The notes below the pieces were generated by a model. That model was not told the DNA's origin. It did not search any database and worked only from the letters and a program-made list of their open reading frames with translations. The translations under genes and the position numbers were made by a program. From the NCBI GenBank assembly GCA_946617545.1, contig CAMOKK010000078.1, positions 1 through 6,402 of the forward strand: a stretch of DNA of 6,402 bases, in the 5' to 3' direction. The stretch is from an uncultured Bacteroidales bacterium. Its GTDB lineage: Bacteria > Bacteroidota > Bacteroidia > Bacteroidales > UBA932. Of the stretch, positions 4,654 to 6,402 are shown piece by piece (within the stretch, counting starts at the first letter, position 1; each line of letters opens with the position of its first letter).

Positions 4654-6387
4654 TCAGTGACCGCCGGGGAAACCGCCGCCGCCCGGGCCGCCCATGCCGC
4701 CGCCACCGGGACCGCCCATGCCGGAACCGCCGCTGTAAGCGCTCAGGCTCACGGAAGAGCCGCCGGAAACGCTGGCATCAAAGGCCGCCATGCCGTTAAA
4801 GGCCGATGTTCCGCCGCTCACGCTCACGCCGGAGAGCAGGCTGGGCTCCGAAGAGCCGGAAACCACCAGGCCGTTGCCGCCGGAAGAGGGCGTCTTGAAG
4901 GCATAGGTGGTGTCTCCCACCGTGAGCCCGTACCAGGTGTTCTTGCTCCAGGAAGAGGCCTGGTAGCAAGCCTGGCCCAAGGAGGCGCCGTTTTCCAGGC
5001 CGCCGATGGCAAAGAGGGTTCCGCCGTTCACATACAGCTTGGCACCGCCCTCGGTATTGGCATCCAAGGCCACTTCGGCCCCGCCGGCGCTGATGGCATA
5101 CACCACCCCGCCCTCGATGTACATGTTGCCGTTGGCATCCAAGGCGTCGTTGCCCGTGGAATAGGCACACACCTGGCCACCAATGATGGCCATCATCCCG
5201 GCCGAATTGACGGCGTCGTCACGGGACTGGGCATACACGCTGCCCCCGGCTATCTCTATCTTGCCCTTGGACTCGATGGCCTCGTGGTTGGAGGCGGTGG
5301 CCTCGATGCTGCCGTCGGAGATATAGATATTGCCGTCAAACTTGATGCCCTTGGCGCTGGTGGAGTTCTTGGACGAAGAGCTGCCGTAGTTGGAGCCCGT
5401 AACCGTCACCTTCACCGTTCCGCCCTGGAAGTAGGCCGGACCGTCGCCGCTGATGCCCTTTCCGCCGGCGCCGGTGCTGGTGGCGATGAGGGTGCCCGCG
5501 TTCATGATAAAGAGCTGGTCGGCCTTGACGCCCGCGGCGGCCTTGTAATCCTTGTCTTCGCTGTCATAGGCGGTGCCGCCGGTCACCTTCGCGGTGGTAA
5601 CGCCCCCGTTGATGAGCACCAGGGAATCCGAGCACACGGCTTTTTTCATATCGGCACTGGTAAGGGCGTCGATGGTGCCGCCGGACACCATCACGGCGTC
5701 TTTTCCGCGGATGGCATGTCCGGCCGATGAGCTCACCTCCACCACGGGGGCGTCCAGGAAATGGATATAGTCGTCGGAGGTGATGCCGGCCTTGCCGCTG
5801 GCTTTTACCGTCAGGGAACCGCTTCCGCTGAAGATGAGCTGGCCTTCGGAGAAGAAGGCGGCTTTTTCGTCTTCATCGGAGGGCGTGGCGGTGTAGGAGG
5901 GGCCGTCGGCCAGATAATTCTTGCCGCTCACCACCACGAAGCAGCGCTTCTTGCCCTGGTTGTTGATGGCGGCGCCGGAGGGGTTGGTGATGGAGACGCC
6001 GTTGAGCACCAGGGCCTGCTTGTTGTTGGAGTAGAGCTTCAGGAAACCGTTGGTGGTTGTGCCGGAGAGCTCGTACTTCACTTTTTCGGAGGTGGAGGTG
6101 TTGTCTATGGTAACCTGGTTGCCCGCCACCGTTACAATGCCGTTGTCGTCGCCGGTGACGGTGGCGCCGGTGTTGTCGGAGAAGACGATGGAGATGGTAC
6201 GGGCGAACGAAGTGTTGGCAATGAGGTCTTCCGGATCTTCGGTCACCTCCAGGGTGGTGGCGCCGGTAACGCCGGAGCTGCCGCCTCCGTTTCCGTAGAT
6301 GTCATTGTTGGAAGGGATGGCTTCCTTCCCGCATCCTGCCAGGGCTGCAACGGCCACGGCCAGGGAAAATAATTGAACCGTCTTCAT
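4654..6387 (-). CDS. DUF4353 (Cthe_2159-like) beta-helix lipoprotein with Gly/Met/Pro tail
   Basis: Lipoprotein of 577 aa. Residues 1-18 are a type II signal peptide ending in the lipobox LAGC (C19). GKEA and a Gly/Ser-rich linker follow to about residue 42. The family signature covers about 105-250: LVLNGVSITNPSGAAINNQ, DEDEKAAFFSEG then QLIFSGSGSLTV, AGITSDDYIHF, and HAIRGKDAVMVSGGTIDA. From about 250 to 465 come regular rungs of some 24 residues of the form GG-x-V-x-A-x-S-x2-D-A-hydrophobic-(E/N/D)-(S/A)-x-G, typical of a right-handed parallel beta-helix. The founding member, Cthe_2159 of Clostridium thermocellum, binds acidic polysaccharide and calcium. The tail (552-577) is almost all Gly with Met and Pro. 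No catalytic motif is seen, so a binding or scaffold role at the cell surface is most likely. Families of this type often occur near VTC and DUF4956 genes, which supports joint function with the downstream genes. The ATG at 6387 begins the signal peptide. Confidence 0.9.
   Translation of the reverse strand: MKTVQLFSLAVAVAALAGCGKEAIPSNNDIYGNGGGSSGVTGATTLEVTEDPEDLIANTSFARTISIVFSDNTGATVTGDDNGIVTVAGNQVTIDNTSTSEKVKYELSGTTTNGFLKLYSNNKQALVLNGVSITNPSGAAINNQGKKRCFVVVSGKNYLADGPSYTATPSDEDEKAAFFSEGQLIFSGSGSLTVKASGKAGITSDDYIHFLDAPVVEVSSSAGHAIRGKDAVMVSGGTIDALTSADMKKAVCSDSLVLINGGVTTAKVTGGTAYDSEDKDYKAAAGVKADQLFIMNAGTLIATSTGAGGKGISGDGPAYFQGGTVKVTVTGSNYGSSSSKNSTSAKGIKFDGNIYISDGSIEATASNHEAIESKGKIEIAGGSVYAQSRDDAVNSAGMMAIIGGQVCAYSTGNDALDANGNMYIEGGVVYAISAGGAEVALDANTEGGAKLYVNGGTLFAIGGLENGASLGQACYQASSWSKNTWYGLTVGDTTYAFKTPSSGGNGLVVSGSSEPSLLSGVSVSGGTSAFNGMAAFDASVSGGSSVSLSAYSGGSGMGGPGGGGMGGPGGGGFPGGH
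4672..4719 (-). repeat. Two tandem 24-nt repeats coding the octapeptide MGGPGGGG
   Basis: Near the 3' end of the beta-helix lipoprotein gene two adjacent 24-nt units (4696-4719 and 4672-4695) each encode Met-Gly-Gly-Pro-Gly-Gly-Gly-Gly (residues 557-564 and 565-572). The two units differ only at a few third codon positions. Such short in-frame units can gain or lose copies by slippage, which would change tail length without breaking the frame. Confidence 0.85.
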
Positions 6388-6402
6388 AATAGAAAGGTTT
6401 TA

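Noticed and set aside
5040..5330. Repeated-looking DNA in the beta-helix part of the lipoprotein gene, considered as tandem DNA repeats
   Set aside because: The periodicity is at protein level (rungs of about 24 residues) and the nucleotide units are too diverged to be a DNA repeat array or CRISPR.
4657..6372. Long plus-strand open frames opposite the lipoprotein gene
   Set aside because: The Gly/Ala/His/Val-rich products reflect the complement of GC-rich Gly/Ser/Ala/Val codons of the beta-helix gene.

Overview
The window looks like part of a GC-rich Bacteroidetes (probably Bacteroidales, possibly Alistipes-like) chromosome. Three things point there. The gene families are typical of that phylum: a DUF2490-type outer-membrane barrel, a LytS/LytTR pair, and a DUF4353 beta-helix lipoprotein. 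There are TAnnTTTG boxes just upstream of genes, which match the Bacteroidetes -7 promoter element. Shine-Dalgarno sequences are largely absent. The genus is a guess. No tRNA, rRNA, CRISPR array, insertion sequence or phage gene was seen.

All seven genes lie on the minus strand, so transcription runs from high to low coordinates. In that order they are: a surface or outer-membrane lipoprotein with a parallel beta-helix (DUF4353/Cthe_2159-like) and a Gly/Met/Pro tail (6387-4654); a small secreted protein with degenerate YD-type repeats (4629-4216); a VTC-type, CYTH-fold polyphosphate polymerase (4226-3429); a polytopic DUF4956 membrane protein (3432-2641); a DUF2490-like outer-membrane beta-barrel (2641-1853); a LytS-type sensor histidine kinase (1830-772); and a LytTR response regulator (778-71).

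Packing is very tight. The small secreted protein overlaps VTC by 11 nt, VTC overlaps DUF4956 by 4 nt (ATGA), DUF4956 overlaps the barrel by 1 nt (TAATG), and the kinase overlaps the regulator by 7 nt (ATGCTGA). The only gaps are 24 nt (4630-4653) and 22 nt (1831-1852). Each gap carries an exact TATCTTTG box, so the block may be read both as one operon and as sub-operons starting at the small secreted gene and at the kinase.

Read as a system, the genes span every layer of a Gram-negative envelope: a cytosolic polymerase-like enzyme, an inner-membrane partner, a periplasmic or secreted small protein, an outer-membrane barrel and a surface beta-helix lipoprotein, with a two-component system at the end. 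By analogy with the yeast VTC complex (Vtc4 polymerase coupled to a membrane channel), I infer a machine that makes polyphosphate or a related phosphate polymer at the inner membrane and may move or anchor it across the envelope. The enzyme fold and residues are visible in the sequence. The transport role and the link to the two-component system are inference.

Non-coding sequence is short. Bases 1-70 hold a perfect 7-bp hairpin and a possible outgoing promoter, and bases 6388-6402 are only the immediate upstream edge of the lipoprotein gene.
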